DNA from: Salinimicrobium sp963709775
Lineage (GTDB): Bacteria; Bacteroidota; Bacteroidia; Flavobacteriales; Flavobacteriaceae
Direction of reading: 5' to 3'
Assembly (NCBI GenBank): GCA_963709775.1
Contig: CAVPXS010000017.1
Location: forward strand, 248,001 to 312,000
Length of the DNA: 64,000 nt
The notes under the pieces are model-generated. The model saw nothing but the letters and a program-made list of their open reading frames with translations. It was not told the DNA's origin and searched no databases. The position numbers and the translations under genes are program-made. Below are positions 63,971-64,000 of this stretch, piece by piece (the stretch's first letter is position 1; each line of letters opens with the position of its first letter).

Positions 63971-64000
63971 ATGAGAGAAGATTTACAGGTTTTCGATAAT
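63971..64000 (+). CDS. Start of an unidentified gene (3' partial)
   Basis: An ATG at 63971 opens a frame through the window end (MREDLQVFDN). Ten residues are too few to name a family. The upstream -7 box supports that it is a real start. Confidence 0.4.
   Translation, partial: MREDLQVFDN

Noticed and set aside
1..64000. CRISPR array, toxin-antitoxin pair, restriction or other defence island
   Set aside because: No regular short repeats with unique spacers and no recognisable defence genes were found on either strand.

Overview
The window is chromosomal DNA from a Bacteroidota bacterium, almost certainly a member of the Flavobacteriaceae. Three things support this. The genes include a T9SS type-B adhesin with PorP/SprF and OmpA partners, a fused CcsBA cytochrome c maturation protein, DUF3822 next to rsmD, and DUF2520 next to kdsC. 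Operon-leading genes repeatedly carry the Bacteroidetes -7 promoter box TAnnTTTG 15-40 nt before the start codon. Shine-Dalgarno sequences are generally absent, except the one retained inside prfB. Base composition is moderately AT-rich and even across the window. No prophage, CRISPR array, tRNA or rRNA was seen.

Layout. 1-3.3 kb: pyrR (partial), pyrB, a STAS-like protein, rnz, and a CAP-domain lipoprotein. 3.7-17.8 kb (minus strand): a surface-adhesin operon in the order giant HYR/tandem-95 repeat protein, PorP/SprF-like protein, OmpA/PD40 protein. The first two genes are heavily frame-disrupted. 18.4-22.5 kb: pdxH, sixA, ppk1 and ppx, a polyphosphate operon. 22.5-27.9 kb: miaE, dnaX, the RNase P RNA gene, a small uncharacterised protein, rsmD, DUF3822 and an anchored protein. 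28-31.2 kb: RecD-like helicase, kdsB, DUF2911. 31.4-36.7 kb (minus): a translationally coupled operon of PIG-L deacetylase, a 35-residue membrane miniprotein, an SSS symporter and a Gfo/Idh/MocA oxidoreductase. 36.7-40.4 kb (minus): DUF2520, kdsC, SMR transporter, UbiA, Maf, MscS. 40.6-43.8 kb: ccsBA. 43.8-50.3 kb (minus): RAYT transposase, pirin, NYN-LOTUS protein, CDF transporter, yebC, PCD, RmlD-like protein, gcvT. 50.4-53.4 kb: nnrD, hutH. 53.4-64 kb: a second copy of the small uncharacterised family, fumC, a 57-residue membrane protein, a TonB-family outer-membrane protein, ArsC, prfB with its programmed frameshift, ltaE, ybaB, an S9 peptidase and the start of one more gene.

Almost everything is core or housekeeping. 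The accessory material is the adhesin locus, the RAYT gene and several short repeats. Six otherwise intact genes (pyrB, Gfo/Idh/MocA, SSS, ubiA, ccsBA, nnrD) each contain exactly one extra base. This looks more like consensus insertion error than biology. The adhesin and porP damage is much denser, of both signs, and includes an in-frame stop.

The most interesting items are the 735-bp triple-HYR super-repeat, a perfect 19-bp palindrome family sitting just after stop codons, the overlooked 35-residue miniprotein, a REP-like palindrome inside the RAYT coding region, and a pair of uncharacterised paralogues. I did not find a clearly new defence, secretion or regulatory system.
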